From assembly GCA_022559845.1 (NCBI GenBank), contig CM040117.1, positions 10,688,856-10,752,855 of the forward strand: a stretch of DNA of 64,000 nucleotides, in the 5' to 3' direction. The notes beneath the pieces are model-generated. The model was not told the DNA's origin, made no database searches, and saw nothing but the letters and a program-made list of their open reading frames with translations. Source of the stretch: Amorphophallus konjac (lineage: Eukaryota; Streptophyta; Magnoliopsida; Alismatales; Araceae). Each line of letters starts with the position of its first letter. Position 1 is the stretch's first letter. A program made the position numbers and the translations under genes. Below are positions 46,150 through 58,212 of the stretch, piece after piece.

Positions 46150-47145
46150 TGTACCTTCCATAATTCCACCTTCTGTAGGTTCAGTCTCTTGGAGTGCTTG
46201 CAACCGTCCTTGCTTCTTGGCTGGACGCTTCTCATCCTTGATAGTTTAGTTGTTCATCAACGGGCAATCAGGGATCCGATGTTCCAGACTCCCGCATCGA
46301 AGGCATGCTCCTAGTTCTCTCCAACATTCCTCGGCCTTATGTCCGACCTTGTCGTAGTGCTTACACACCTCTTTAGAAGGTGTGGTGATAGAGAAAGGCT
46401 TTTCAAACTTCTTTTCTTTGGTGGACTCTCCTCTGTTGCTGGTCCGCTTCTTGTTGTATGATGGTTTGAAATTTTTGGGACTCGTAACATGCTCTTTCTT
46501 GTCCCTTCCTTGGATCTTATCGGATAGCTTAGTGGCGTCCTCAAGCAACTGGGCATGTCGGACCATTTTCGAATAGACTTGGATGTCCATCGACACAAGT
46601 TGGGTAATGTACTAGGGCTGAAACCCATTGAGAAACCTCCTAACCTTCATCTTTTCAGTACACACCAAGTGGGGTGCATACCTGGACAGTCTTCAAAATT
46701 AGGCCTCATATTCGGCCACTGTCAGGGTCCGTTGCTTCAACGCGGCAAACTCCGCGGCCTTCTTCTGTTGGATGCGGTCGGAAAAGTTCTTGTTGTTGTA
46801 GTGTTGAACAAATTCAGCACATGTGACGTAGTCACTAGGCAATGTTGCTTCTACGGATTCCCACCAACATCGAGCGTCCCGCTCCAGTTGGAATGTGGCC
46901 AGCAAAACCTTTTCTTCATCCGTGCATTGCATTACACGGAAAATTCTTTCGATTTCCTTTAACCAGTTCTCAGCATCCTCGAGGTCAGACGAGCCCGTGA
47001 ACTTCGGTGGGTTCATGTTGCGGAAACCCAGATGGAGATCATCAGCTCCGCGGTTCGCTCTACCCTGCGCCACCTGTTGTAGCGCCTGGGTTAGACCTTG
47101 CACTGTGCACTGCATCTCGCGCCATTGTGCTCTTTCAGCGGCCAT
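46150..47145 (-). pseudogene. Gypsy A gag, stops in frame
   Basis: ATG at 47145, 146 nt inside the PBS. Open to 46699, then two close stops, another near 46616 and one at 46246, all in one frame. Residues about 50-140 are the Retrotrans_gag core (NPPKFTGSSDLEDAENWLKEI.., ..ARCWWESV..). After the stops comes a basic linker and two knuckle motifs: CKHYDKVGHKAEEC, with Tyr in place of the second Cys, and CLRCGSLEHRIPDC, a complete C-X2-C-X4-H-X4-C. A shift of frame near 46150 separates gag from protease. Confidence 0.85.
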
Positions 47146-47290
47146 GATCCTACAAGAGATTTTGATCTAGTTAGTTTCATGTCTCTAATTGACGTCAACA
47201 TAGGACTTAACCCATGGCTCTACCCATCTCACCAGGTGTAAGGTGTAAACCTATCCTTGGACTTGGGTTTTCCTAGGAGTTTGAAATCAT

Positions 47291-47304
47291 AGGCTTTGAT
47301 ACCA
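47291..47304 (-). other. Primer binding site of gypsy A (initiator tRNA-Met)
   Basis: TGGTATCAAAGCCT on the minus strand, 7 nt inside the LTR. One base differs from the usual TGGTATCAGAGC. Confidence 0.8.
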
Positions 47305-47311
47305 CAAAAAT

Positions 47312-50247
47312 TGTCACGCCCCGAGCGCGGAAGGAACCCGATACGCGTGATGAGTTTATATCGATCATGTCAATCAGAGCAATAAGAATTTCGACACAAA
47401 GACAGAGTGCGCAAAAGGCAAGGTAATATAATAATGACCATAATTAAATTCCACCACTTAACCAACTATCCATAACGGCGATATTTCCAATCCATAACAT
47501 CAATTATCCAAATCAAACTACAAGGCTACAAGCCTTAACAGTTTTCCCAAATGACAAAAAGGTAATATAACATAGGACTCGATAAAGGGCAAGATATGAC
47601 AGGACACGACTCGGCAACGGCTCGAAGGTCGAAAGCTCTACACTCTTCGCTCGGTCTCATTCCCACCCGACTGGTTGTCGCTATTCGAGTTACTTGAAAA
47701 GGTTGGAATGAAACTGGGTGAGCGAACGCTCAGTAGGAATTATATCTCAAGATCAAGCAATTCTTTAAGTAATTACATGTTGCGTGCAATGCAGGTTTAG
47801 CTATGCATAATGAACGAGCAAGATATCAAGAGACTAGAGAGACGAATTATGCATGATTTCAAAGTAACAACAAGGTACTATCAAGTGTTTGTACTAAATT
47901 CCAAGGGAGATAACATCAAGTGAATCAAGCAGGTAGTATCAAGTTCATGTCACTAGAGTTTGGCTATTTCAATCAAGCAAGTACTCGCCCGTTCCGGGCC
48001 ACGCAAGTCAAGTCACGTCAAGTCAAGCACTAGTTCAAGAGAGCGGGATGTCATAAATTTAGAATGACAAGTACTTCGGTGCAATGTCACACCGTGGTCA
48101 ATCAACTCCCGCGGGCACAAGTACTTTCGGGCTCTCCTCCCAGGATCAGACCGGGCCCTATAAATGCTAGGCATTGCGTCATGTAATGTATCTAGACATC
48201 CATTATGGTTTATAGCCAATATAGAATTCCAAAAGATTTAACCATTGTAGGAAACATAAGGTAGATCTCATGGAATAGAGTTCAAGGACAGATTATCATG
48301 TAGGGATGAACTATGATTAGACCACACAAAACGCATGACATATCGAAAATCTGGGTGGAATTGGTGCCTCTAGGGCTGCCACAGATTACAGAGTTGGCGC
48401 CCTGTCCAGGGGCGCTCATTCTGTGAACAGAATCAGACACAGAAGAAATGGCGCCTACACAAAGGGCGTCCATTCAATTGGTGGCAGTGGGATGGTCGCC
48501 CACTCCAGAGCACATGGTGATCTACTCACAGAGGCCGGTTAGCATCATGTGAGAGGCTGAATAGCCACGTTTCTTCAGAGGGACATGACATTAAATGGGT
48601 TCCAGGGTTTTTAGGGTACAACATACTCGACAGCCTTGAAGGAATCCAAGGCTTCACGTAGACTTACGGAGGTCCCAATGATGAAATCGCCAGTCCGAAG
48701 GAAGGAATATCCCATGGAGGGCTCAATCATCACCGAGAGTTAGGGGTTATGCGAAAAATAACGTGAAATGTGGGACTGCATCTACGGACTAAGACACAGT
48801 GCCATAGACCCACGGTATGATCTGAGAAAATGCGCGGTGGAAATCAGAAACACAGGGAATTGGCGCCCATGCAGGTGGTCACCAATTCTGTAATTGGTGA
48901 TGATGTAGAGGGTCGCCCATTCTTTAATCTCAGGAAATCAATTTTTTAACGGAAAAATGAGACTTCAGAAATGGGCACCTTCTTAGAGAGGCGCCCATTC
49001 AATTTTCAAGAAATTATAAAATAAAGTTCTGGTAATGGGTGCCCTTGTACAGGGGCGTCCATTCCATGGACTGAGCAAGTCAACAGAAATGGGCGCCCTT
49101 GTACAGGGTCGCCCATTCTTTTCTATTTTTCTTTTCCAGTTGGTACTAATATTTCCACAGAACGTACGTCAGGGTATTTTCATGTCCATGAGTGACTGTT
49201 CACACAATCGTCTATCCTGGTAGCAAGGGTTAGCATGTAAAACAATTATAAGTATGTCCCAATTCCATAATTGATAGCTTTTACAGGGATTTATTATTTA
49301 AAACAACCAGAAGGGAATTGGCTCCTGCACCATGGTCATTAATTAATGGACGCCTGTACACTGGTCGCCCATTCAAGAATGGGTGCCCATAGACTAGTCG
49401 CCCATTAATTAATGACAGCCTATTGGGCGCCATTTACACATGCATCATATCTTCGTAAAACCAGTGTAACAACGCTATATAACGTAAAAGATGGATTTAT
49501 ACTAGTGCTACTCATGCATATCACCCTATATTAACTACGAGTTGGGGCTAATCTTGAGAACACCTACTTTGGAGGGTAAAGAATGAGGTATAGGATGACA
49601 AACGAAGGATGAAGAGGACGCAGAAGGGAGAAGAAGCCTCCTTCACGTTGCAGCCACAACAGGAGGAAGATGGATGAAGAACTCTTCCTCACGTTGTAGG
49701 GGGAAGCGAGGATGCAGAGGAAGAATACTCCACGCAGCAAGGGCTCTTCGAACAACAGCATCAACAGGCCTTGCCTGTTCTCTAAGGTTGGGTTTTATAG
49801 AGAAGTGGTATTTCTCGAGGGTTCGAAGGCCACCAACGGGAAGGGTTTTTTTTTGACCTTCCGTGCATTGCCAAATTGCCTTGCTATATTATCAGCCGCT
49901 TGCCAATTCTTGCATGGTGAAGCCTTAGCGCAACCCTAAAGGCATCGTTGTAAAGCCATGTGGGTTGGGCCATCCAGTTGCGTGCACGTTAAAGGGTTGG
50001 CTTTGCTATGGGTATATGTTATTATGGGTTTTGAGTTGGTTTGTGTACGTGAGGCATATAAATGGGTTGGCTAGTTTTTGGTGAAAGCCCATGTAAATGA
50101 GTTATGCTCATTCAATTGGGTTTCTGTACGTGTACATATGGGTTAATATAAATCTTACATTTTCTTTATTTGGCCTTTCTTATATTATTATAAGGTTTTA
50201 TTTATTTAGAGCACTTTTATTCCTTATTATTTATTCGGGGTGCTACA
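47312..50247 (-). mobile_element. Shared LTR: 5' LTR of one gypsy A, 3' LTR of the other
   Basis: TGTCACGCCC..GGTGCTACA. A PBS adjoins its inner end (47304) and a PPT adjoins its outer end (50248). It is therefore flanked by interior sequence on both sides, with no target duplication between. Confidence 0.9.
48345..49445. repeat. GGGCGCCC motif array in the shared gypsy A LTR
   Basis: Copy of the 40825-41910 array with few changes; the number of units appears the same. Confidence 0.85.
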
Positions 50248-50326
50248 CCCTCCCCTACTTAAAAGAATTTGGTCCCCAAATTCAATTGCACGCATAGGGA
50301 CATGGAGGGTGCGGAGTACTTACAGT

Positions 50327-51954
50327 CTAGAATAGCACCGAAAATCTCTTCCGCATTGATTCTTCGGTTTCCCACGTGGCTTCTTGTTCCAAGCATATGT
50401 TCCACTGCACTTTCACCATAGGGATTGTCTTATTCCTCAAAACTCGCACTTCTCGATCAAGGATCTTCATCGGCTTTTGCTCATAGGTAAGGTCCTTCTA
50501 TACCACCAAGTTATCATGGTCGATGGCGTGGAAATGATCGTGCACATACTTTTTCAGCATAGAAATGTGGAACACGTTGTACACTTCCGATAGTTGTGGA
50601 GGTAAAGTAATGCGATAAGCTACCTTGCCAACTCTTTCCAACACTTCGAATGGACCTATATACCTTGGTGTAAGCTTACCCTTAACACCGAACCTTCTAA
50701 TGCCTCGACCAGGAGAGACTTTAAGGAAAACATGGTCTCCAACTTGGAACTCTAGATCTCTTCATCTATTGTTAGCATATGACTTCTGCCTGGACTGAGC
50801 TATCTTGAGTCTATCCCTGATGAGTTGGACCTTCTCAGTTGTGTCTCTTACCATATCCGGGCCTAGTATTTGTCTTTCGCCGACTTCATCCTAGCATATA
50901 GGAGATTGGAAACTCCTACCATAAAGTGCTTCGAATGGAGCCATCTGAATACTGGCATGATAGCTGTTGTTATAAGCGAATTCAGCCAGGGGCAAGTGGT
51001 CATGCCAGCTTCCGACGAAATCGATGACACATGCCTTTAATATATCTTCAACAATCTGATTGGTTCTCTCGGTCTGACCATCTGTTTGGGGATGGAAGGC
51101 AGTGCTAAAGTTGAGTTTCGTCTCCAGGGAGTTTTGTAGACCCTTCCAAAAATGGGAAGTGAAGCGCGGGTCTCGATCAGACACGATCGACATAGGTACA
51201 CCATGCAATCTTACAATCTCGTTGATGTATAATGCGGCTAGGACATCAACCGACCAACGGCTCTTGATAGGTAGGAAATGGGCCGATTTGGTCAAACAAT
51301 CGATGATTACCCAGATGCCATCATGTCCGCCCTTTGACTTAGGCAAGCCCATGATGAAGTCCATGCAGATGTCTTCCCACTTCCACTTGAGAATATCTAG
51401 CGGATGCAGCTTTCCAACGGATTTCTGGTGTTCCGCCTTCACTTGTTGGCATGCCAGACAGCGAGATACGAAGTCGGCTACCTCTCTTTTCATATTGGGC
51501 CACCAAAAAGTTCGTTTCACGTCTTGATACATTTTTGTGGCTCTGGGGTGAATTGTGTACCTTGATCGGTGAGCTTCTTCTAGAATCTTCTTCTTCAACT
51601 CGGGACAGTTCGGTATACATGTCCTCTCATGGAATAGCAATCTGCCATCGGGTGCCAGCTTAAAGTCTCGTTGTTCTTCCAACTTATCCTTTACTTCTAC
51701 CAGCACAAGGTCTTCATCTTGTAATTTCTTAATCTCGGACAGCAAATCTGGATGTACACTCATGTGAGATAGAATAATACACCACTTCTTGTCCGTGCTT
51801 ATATCAAGCTCAGAGAACTTCTCCAATAACTTCTATTCTTGTATCATACAGTTGGCCAATATTGCACTCGATTTTCAACTCAGGGCATCTGCTACGAAAT
51901 TTCCCTTACCAGGGTGGTATTGTATCGTGAAGTCAAAATTCTTGAGGTATTCAA
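50327..51954 (-). pseudogene. Second gypsy A pol fragment (RNase H end and integrase)
   Basis: 51826-50891 is an open integrase frame (311 codons) about 96-97% identical by eye to 44302-43367, with H2C2, both Asp and the Glu (GQTERTNQ) present. Downstream, TAG (usual Trp), TGA (usual Arg, near 50765) and TAG (usual Gln, near 50500) break the C-terminal part. Upstream it ends at 51954 in the RNase H-integrase linker because a copia LTR starts at 51955. The rest should continue beyond the window. Confidence 0.85.
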
Positions 51955-52040
51955 TGTTGTGCCCCTTGACAGAGAAAGATGGAGCGTGAGTTCAGAAGAA
52001 GAAAGAGAAAGACAAATAGAGAGAGGAAGAGGAGCTTACC

Positions 52041-54514
52041 TGTAATATCCTGGACCTTTCAGATCCTTCTTTGTGGGTCCTGGATCTGGTTTTCGGAGCG
52101 TCCGACTCTGTTGTGTCCGAAATTTTATTTCAGACATCTTTCGTGTTCGGATCGGCGCGATCCGGAGTTGTTTCGGAGGCCCGGAAGCGTTCCGCGTTCT
52201 TTCCGCGTGTGTTTTCTGATTTTCGATACGGGTTTCAGCTTTTTCTTCGGAAGCTCGCTGCAGGTGGACCGGGTCGTTCACCTAGGCACGAGTGGTACTG
52301 TTGCGATCGGTGCGTTCCGAGGATTCCAAAAACGTATTTTTTTATTTTTCGGTATTTTTCTGAAAAATCAGATTTTCTATGTATTCCCATTTCTTTTTCT
52401 TTTCTTTTCCCTTTCCCTTTCTTCTTCTTCTTCCTCCCTTCTCTCCCGTGAGCGCTTCCACCGTGACCGGCCCCCTCTTCCGGTGCTAGCCCCGGCGCCA
52501 TCCCCTTCGGCTGCGGACGGGGCAAGGCGACGACGTCGTGGCATAGGCGGCGGCGTGGTGATCGTAGTGGTGTTCGGTGCTCGGCGAGGGTGTGGGAAGT
52601 TCGTGAAGTTTCAAGCGATTCTTGAGGATCGGCGGGATCCGCCACGTTTCGGACAACCCCGAGGTAGGGTGATGATCCTCTATCTCCGTGCTTTCCTTTC
52701 CCGTGATTTCTAGGCCGGTGGGGAGCCGAGAGGGGTTCGTTTGAGCTCGGGACGGGAAATGCATGCTTTGGGGTTTTGAGTGCCGATCTAGAGTTTTACC
52801 GCGCCATTTGGAGTTTTGGGGGCATCATTCGATGCACTAGGGCGTGGGGGCGAGTTCCCCTTTTGTTTCCCCATCACCCGGGGGTGATTGGGGCGTGGAA
52901 TGGTGTTTTCGGCCATTTCCCGTCGTTCTCGATTTTCCGAGGTGATCGCGGTCCACCAGTGACCATTTTCACTGGTCGCGGTAAGGCGGGGACCGCTTTC
53001 ATCTGGTTTTGGACCGTTGGGCTTTAGAGTGTCGGTGGGCGGACGCGGTCTTGCGACAGACCGCGACTGTTGGTAGCGGTCTGGTGGCAACCACGTTCAC
53101 CGTGGGGATCGGCACGGACCCCGAGGCATTTTTGACCATTGGTTTTTAGTCGCGGTCTCCTGGAGACCGCTACTGTGTGAACACGGTTACCAGGTGACCG
53201 CATTCATTTTTCTTGCGCCAGGGTGGTTGCGGTTCCAGGAGGACCGCAACTGTGTGGTTGCGATCCTGGGCAGACCGCTACCACAGGAGGCGGTCCTCCG
53301 GTGACCGCATCTCCCATCCCTTGCCGATTCGAGTCCCGGATGAGCGAGTCTCGATCCCTGTGCTGACCCGTGGTCTGACTGATGCTGGGCATCATGTGGG
53401 GGCCACACGTGAGGGTGCTGTGGGGTCCCGGGAGGTGGTGATTTCGGCTTGTGTCGCCGTGCGTCGGTGTTGGTACAAGGAGCGTTCCGCGTACCTGCGA
53501 TTATGGCGTTGTTTTCCGTGACTTGAGAGTCTACTCCTTCAGTGACCCTCCACTAGTCGTAGCCCACCAGTACGGGGTGCTGGTCGCACCAGGGAGTGGT
53601 GTATGGGCTTACCTTAGAGGCGGTTTGTGGACCGGTTGCCGTCGGGCCCCACGTCTTACAGCCAGAGTCCGGCTGAGGGGAAAACCGGTCAGAGGGCCAG
53701 ACCAGGGACGCGCGGCCTGTGTGTGCACACGTGGTTGGGGGCGGTTGGACCCACGTCGATGGGCGTGACCCCAGCTAGTCACTTGTTTGTGGTTACTTGT
53801 ACGGTGTTCGCGCCTTTGGTAGGAGCTACCATGCCAGGCGGATCACCTGCGGTGCGGTGTAAGACGTCAGGGGACGCTACCGGCTGTGCTTCTAGTGAGA
53901 GATACTCCTGTCGAGTACGGAGTGACAGACTGTCAGTCGGGTGTTTCTGACCTTCGGGTTTTGCCGGGTCGACCGTTGAGCTTCGGTCTTCTCGCCTTGG
54001 CACGTGTGCCGGTTTACGTGCCATAGGACCTTTGTTTTGTAGAGTACAGGGCTTTCCTTTCGAGGTACTCTCCTACCGCTAGCGTAGCGGTTTCTCGTTT
54101 TACGAGGTAGGGTTCGAGTGATCCCTACTGAGTCTCGTTCGAGACTTATTCCCTACGTATTTTCACCGTGTTTCAGGTGAGGCGCCACCCCAGGGGAGCG
54201 CATCTGGGGCGCAGCGTGGTGCGGGTGCCCAGAGGTAGTGCCAGAGGTCAGAGCCGGGGTATGCCCCGTGTAGCTGTACTTTCTTTTCTTGTCTCTGTAC
54301 TAGTTGTGGACTACTGTTGTTATTTTGTGGACCATGTAAAATGTTACTTCATTTCCTGCTTAATTATGAACTGTTTAATTTCTGAAATTACTTGTGATAC
54401 TTGTGTAGTTTCCACACCATGCTTCTAACCCTTCCGAGTCTTCGGACTCGTGGGTGGCGGTACGAGTCTCGGGTTATCGGGCCTTCCCGGTAATCGGATT
54501 ATCGGGTCGTTACA
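52041..54514 (+). mobile_element. 5' LTR of gypsy B
   Basis: TGTAATATCC..GGGTCGTTACA, 2474 bp. I saw no clear TATA box. Confidence 0.95.
52930..53320. repeat. GCGGTC..GACCGC palindromic motif array (5' LTR)
   Basis: About twelve units such as GCGGTCTCCTGGAGACCGC, GGTTCCAGGAGGACCGC and GGTCCTCCGGTGACCGC, many as perfect or near-perfect inverted repeats of 15-19 bp. The same array is at 59105-59490 in the 3' LTR. Confidence 0.85.
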
Positions 54515-54516
54515 GC

Positions 54517-54528
54517 TGGTATCAGAGC
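54517..54528 (+). other. Primer binding site of gypsy B (initiator tRNA-Met)
   Basis: TGGTATCAGAGC, 2 nt after the LTR end. Confidence 0.9.
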
Positions 54529-54677
54529 GCGGTTATGGAATTACATGAGAATCATAGGTAATTATAGTGGTCCACTAGTCCACAGCGATGATGTACAGGT
54601 GACGCTGGCATTGGGCATCGTGCGTTTTCTTGACCTTGCCGTTTTCGCATTTTCTATCTTTTGCTTCAGGAGCGAGC

Positions 54678-55885
54678 ATGGCGTCGAGGAGGAGCACTCG
54701 CTCTCAGCAGGGGCAGTCGGCTGGAGGTCAGGAGATCTAGCAGAGGGTCCAGAGGGACCAGGAGGAGCATAGTAGAGCGCCACCAGGGGCCACCGAGGCC
54801 GCGGATACCGCGAGAGTTCCGGGGGCCGAGGATTTCTTTCGTGGCATGTACCAGCTTATGTCTTAGCAGTTTGGCGGAGAGGCTGGTGAGGGCTCGTCAG
54901 CTAGGGGTGGGCCAGGCCGAGCAGTGAGGGACTTTCTGCAGTTCCATCCACCGTACTTCAGCGGCCAGGCAGACCCTGATGCAGAGTGGTGTTGGCCTAC
55001 AACCAGTTGCAGGGTACGGCTCGGAAGTGGTGGTCTTCCGAGTGGAAGACGTCCTTTCAGCTTCGTCCACTTGAGTAGGTTGAGTGGGACGACTTTGTCA
55101 GTGCTTTCGAGCGTATGTACTGTCCAGATTATGTTGCTACGCAGCGGATGCGGGAGTTTCTGGAGCTGGTGCAGGGCAACATGTCCGTGTTGCAGTACAT
55201 GGCCCTATTTGTCGAGCTGGGTCGGTATGCACCTCACATCATGGAGCATGAGAGGGTGAAGACCGCGCAGTTCGTTCAGGGCTTGAGGTAGGAGCTGAGG
55301 CACCATCTGATCGTGAACGGGGCCACTGATCTAGAGACAGCGTCTCGTGTTGCGGCTTCCTTGGAGATGGATATGCAGAGGACCTGAGGACCGATCAGCC
55401 AGGGACAGTCTTTGTCAGGTCGCAGCCAGCAGTCGGCTACCCAGCAGCAGGGTTCTTTCCAGCATGCGATGAGTGGTTCAGGAGTGTCGGCACAGGCAGC
55501 GTCGGGGACATGATCTGCGTCTTTTGGCACGAAGGTCAAGAAGTTTTTCAAGAAAGGGTTCGGCAAGAAGAAGTCCAAGGATCAGGGGCAAGCTTCATCG
55601 GGCAGTGTACAGTAGCCGATCCCCTTGCAGCGTCAGGGATCAGTGGGTGGGTCGCGAGGACCGTGTCCACGGTGTGGTGGGTTCCACCCAGACAGGCAGT
55701 GCACGGTGCTGATTATCTGTTTTCGGTGTGACCAGCTATGGCACATGGCGCGTGACTATCCTCAGAGGCCGCCGCAGCAGCAGGTTCCCCAGCAGCAGAG
55801 GCAGTAGCAGCAGGGACAGTATCCGCCGCTACCCAGGTCAGCTAGCGTGGGAGGCAGGTAGAGAGCTCGGGGCCAGATCACGCAC
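54678..55885 (+). pseudogene. Gypsy B gag, stops and frameshifts
   Basis: ATG at 54678. Ser/Gln-rich start, TAG in place of a usual Gln near 54738 and 54864, then ..FLQFHPPYFSG.., the gag core start. A frame change near 54985 with loss of some sequence leads to ..ARKWWSSEWK.., ..EWDDFVSAFERMYCPDYV.. and ..FVQGLR-stop-EL... After another shift a Lys-rich segment and knuckles follow: CPRCGGFHPDRQC, then CFRCDQLWHMARDY with the last Cys replaced by Tyr. Structural capsid role in the family; not functional here. Confidence 0.85.
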
Positions 55886-57420
55886 ATGACCAGGGCAGAG
55901 GCAGTGGCGTCGCAGCTCGTGGAAGGTACCGTTCAGATTTTGGGTTGCGCGGCTTGGGTTTTGTTTGATTCTGGCGCGTCTTATTCGTTTATTTCGGAGG
56001 ATTTCGCGTTGAGCATCGAGGAGACAGTGACCCAGTTGTCCTGTGATTTGGCAGTGGAGTTGCCTTCGGGTGATTTCATGGTCACCCCGTATTGCTTTGA
56101 CCAGGTTCCGGTTTGGATCGATGGGTGGAGTATGCCAGGCAGGTTGTATGCGTTGCAGCTTCGAGATTACGATGTGATTCTAGGCATGGATTGGCTCGAG
56201 ACTCATGGAGCGGTGGTGGATTGTGGAATGAAGAGGGTCTACTTCCAGCATCTGAGCAAGCGGACCTTCTATTTCCAAGGTATCCGTTCCACATTTTCTC
56301 AATTCCTCATTTCCGCTATTCGAGCTCGTCGATTGCTTGATTCAGGTTTTCAGGGTTTTCTCGCGTCTGTGGTTGTGACTGAACGGATGGAGCCGAATGT
56401 CGAGGACATTCCGGTGGTGTGCGAGTTTCCCGACGTTTTTCCCGAGGGAATTGCTTGGGTTACCTCCCCAGCGGGAGATCGATTTTGTGATTGAGGTCGT
56501 GCCTGGTACGGGACCTTTGGCAAAGGCTCCCTACCGTATGACCCCCGCTGAGTTGAGGGAGTTGAGGGCGCAGTTGCAGGAGCTGTTGGCCAAGGGGTAC
56601 GTTCGTCCTAGCTTTTCCCCTTAGGGTGCGCCTGTGTTGTTTGTGAAGAAGAAGGACGGTAGTCTGCGGCTGTGCATTGACTATCGGCAGCTGAATGAAG
56701 TGACCATTAAGAACAAGTATCTGTTGCCGCGGATTGATGATTTGTTCGACCAGCTTCAGTCTGCGCGAGTGTTCTCGCGGATTAATTTACGGTCCGGTTA
56801 CAATCAGCTGAGAATTCGCGAGTCCGATGTGGAGAAGATTGCATTCAGTACGAGGTACGGGCATTATGAGTTTTTGGTGATGCCGTTCGGGCTCACCAAT
56901 GCCCCTGCATCCTTCATGGACTTGATGCAGAGGGTGTTTCATCCGTATTTGGACCAGTTCGTGGTCATTTTCGTGGATGACATCCTTGTTTATTCGCAGT
57001 CTGCCGAGGAGCACGCATATCATTTGGGTGTGGTGCTGCAGACGTTGCGAGATCACCAGTTGTATGCGAAGCTCAGCAAGTGCGAGTTCTGGATTTGCGA
57101 GGTGCACTTTCTGGGGCACGTGATTTCTGGTGATGGCATTTCCGTGGACCCCGCCAAGGTCGAGGCAGTAATGCAGTGGCCAAGGCCGAGGTCGGTGACG
57201 GAGATCCGGAGTTTCTTGGGGCTTACGGGTTATTATCGCCGGTTTATACAGGATTTTTCTCGCATTGCGACCCCGATGGCTAGGCTCACGCGGAAGGATG
57301 TGCCTTTCGTCTGGTCTGAGGAGTGTGAGCAGAGCTTCAGGGAACTGAAGAGATTGCTCACCTCGGCTCCGGTGTTGGTTTTACCTTCTGGATCGGGAGT
57401 ACCATCCAGACGTTGGAGGA
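55886..57420 (+). pseudogene. Gypsy B protease and reverse transcriptase
   Basis: The protease active site LFDSGASYSFIS lies about 30 residues after 55886. A frame change near 56450 leads into ..[27 protein letters not shown].. and TAG (usual Trp) at 56623. RT then runs open from 56634 with [20 protein letters not shown], ..[11 protein letters not shown].., ..[12 protein letters not shown].. and an intact catalytic [11 protein letters not shown]. It continues through ..[16 protein letters not shown].. to ..[14 protein letters not shown] at about 57395, where RNase H should begin but the sequence jumps to integrase. Confidence 0.9.
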
Positions 57421-58144
57421 CATGCTGAGATCCTGCTGCCTGGAGTGGCAGGGGAGTTGGATTCATCACCTACCGCTGGTGGAGTTTGCCTACAACAATA
57501 GCTATCATTCGAGCATTGGTATGGCTCCTTATGAGGCATTGTATGGGCGTCCTTGTAGGACTCCCCTTGATTGGTTTGAGGTGGGTGAGCGTGTTTTGAC
57601 GGGACCGGAATTGGTGCAGCAATGTGTGGATGTTGTGCACTTGGTTCGTCAGAACATGTTGGCGGCCTAGAGTCGGCAGAAGAGCTATGCTGACCGTAAG
57701 AGGCAGCCCCTCGAGTTCGCCGTGGACGATCATGTGTTCTTGAGAGTTTCTCCGATGAAGGGGGTGATGCATTTTGGACAGCGTGGGAAGCTGAGTCCTA
57801 GCTATATTGGTCCTTTCGTAATTATGGAGCGCATCGGTGAGGTTGCTTACCGGTTGCAGTTACCCCCTGAGTTGGCGTTGGTGCATGACGTGTTCCACGT
57901 CTCGATGTTGCGGAAGTATATGCCCGATGACTCTCACATGCTCGAGGATTCTGTTTGGCCCGAGGTGACTCCAGATCTTTCTCTCCCAGAGTTTCCAGTC
58001 CGCATTGAGGATAGGCGAGATTAGCGCCTACGGAGCAAGGTCATCCCCTTGGTAAATGTGGTGTGGCAGCGGCACTCTGGTGGTGAGGCTTCTTGGGAGC
58101 GTGAGGACGAGATGCGTCAACAGTTCCCGTACCTATTTGAGTGA
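57400..58144 (+). pseudogene. Gypsy B integrase C-terminal part after a deletion
   Basis: Starting near 57400 in a different frame: ..[16 protein letters not shown].., ..[25 protein letters not shown].., then TAG at 57668 (usual Gln). After it come ..YADRKRQPLEF.., GPF module (YIGPFVIMERIGEVAYRL), ..HDVFHVSMLRKY.., TAG at 58022, and a chromodomain-like tail ending at TGA 58142-58144. RNase H, the H2C2 finger and both catalytic Asp residues of integrase are absent; in the intact gypsy A layout this segment is roughly 1.2-1.3 kb. Confidence 0.9.
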
Positions 58145-58199
58145 GCCTTCCTCTTCTTTCCCCTTGGGTTGTTCTCAATTTCGAGGATGAAATTCCTTT

Positions 58200-58212
58200 A
58201 AGGGGGGAGGGC
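58200..58212 (+). other. Polypurine tract of gypsy B
   Basis: AAGGGGGGAGGGC directly before the 3' LTR. Confidence 0.85.

Larger units (their letters stand above)
39784..51954 (-). mobile_element. Gypsy A: two Tekay/Del-like elements sharing one LTR
   Basis: On the minus strand: second interior (51954-50248, cut by a copia insertion), shared LTR (50247-47312), full interior (47311-42724, gag and pol), LTR (42723-39784). LTRs are about 2.94 kb. Each interior is followed by its own PPT (50248 and 42724). The PBS is at 47291-47304. The C-terminal integrase extension ending ..EATWE..MRKRFPELF resembles that of Tekay/Del chromoviruses. The left flank is ACACA (39779-39783); the partner flank should lie outside the window. 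Confidence 0.85.
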
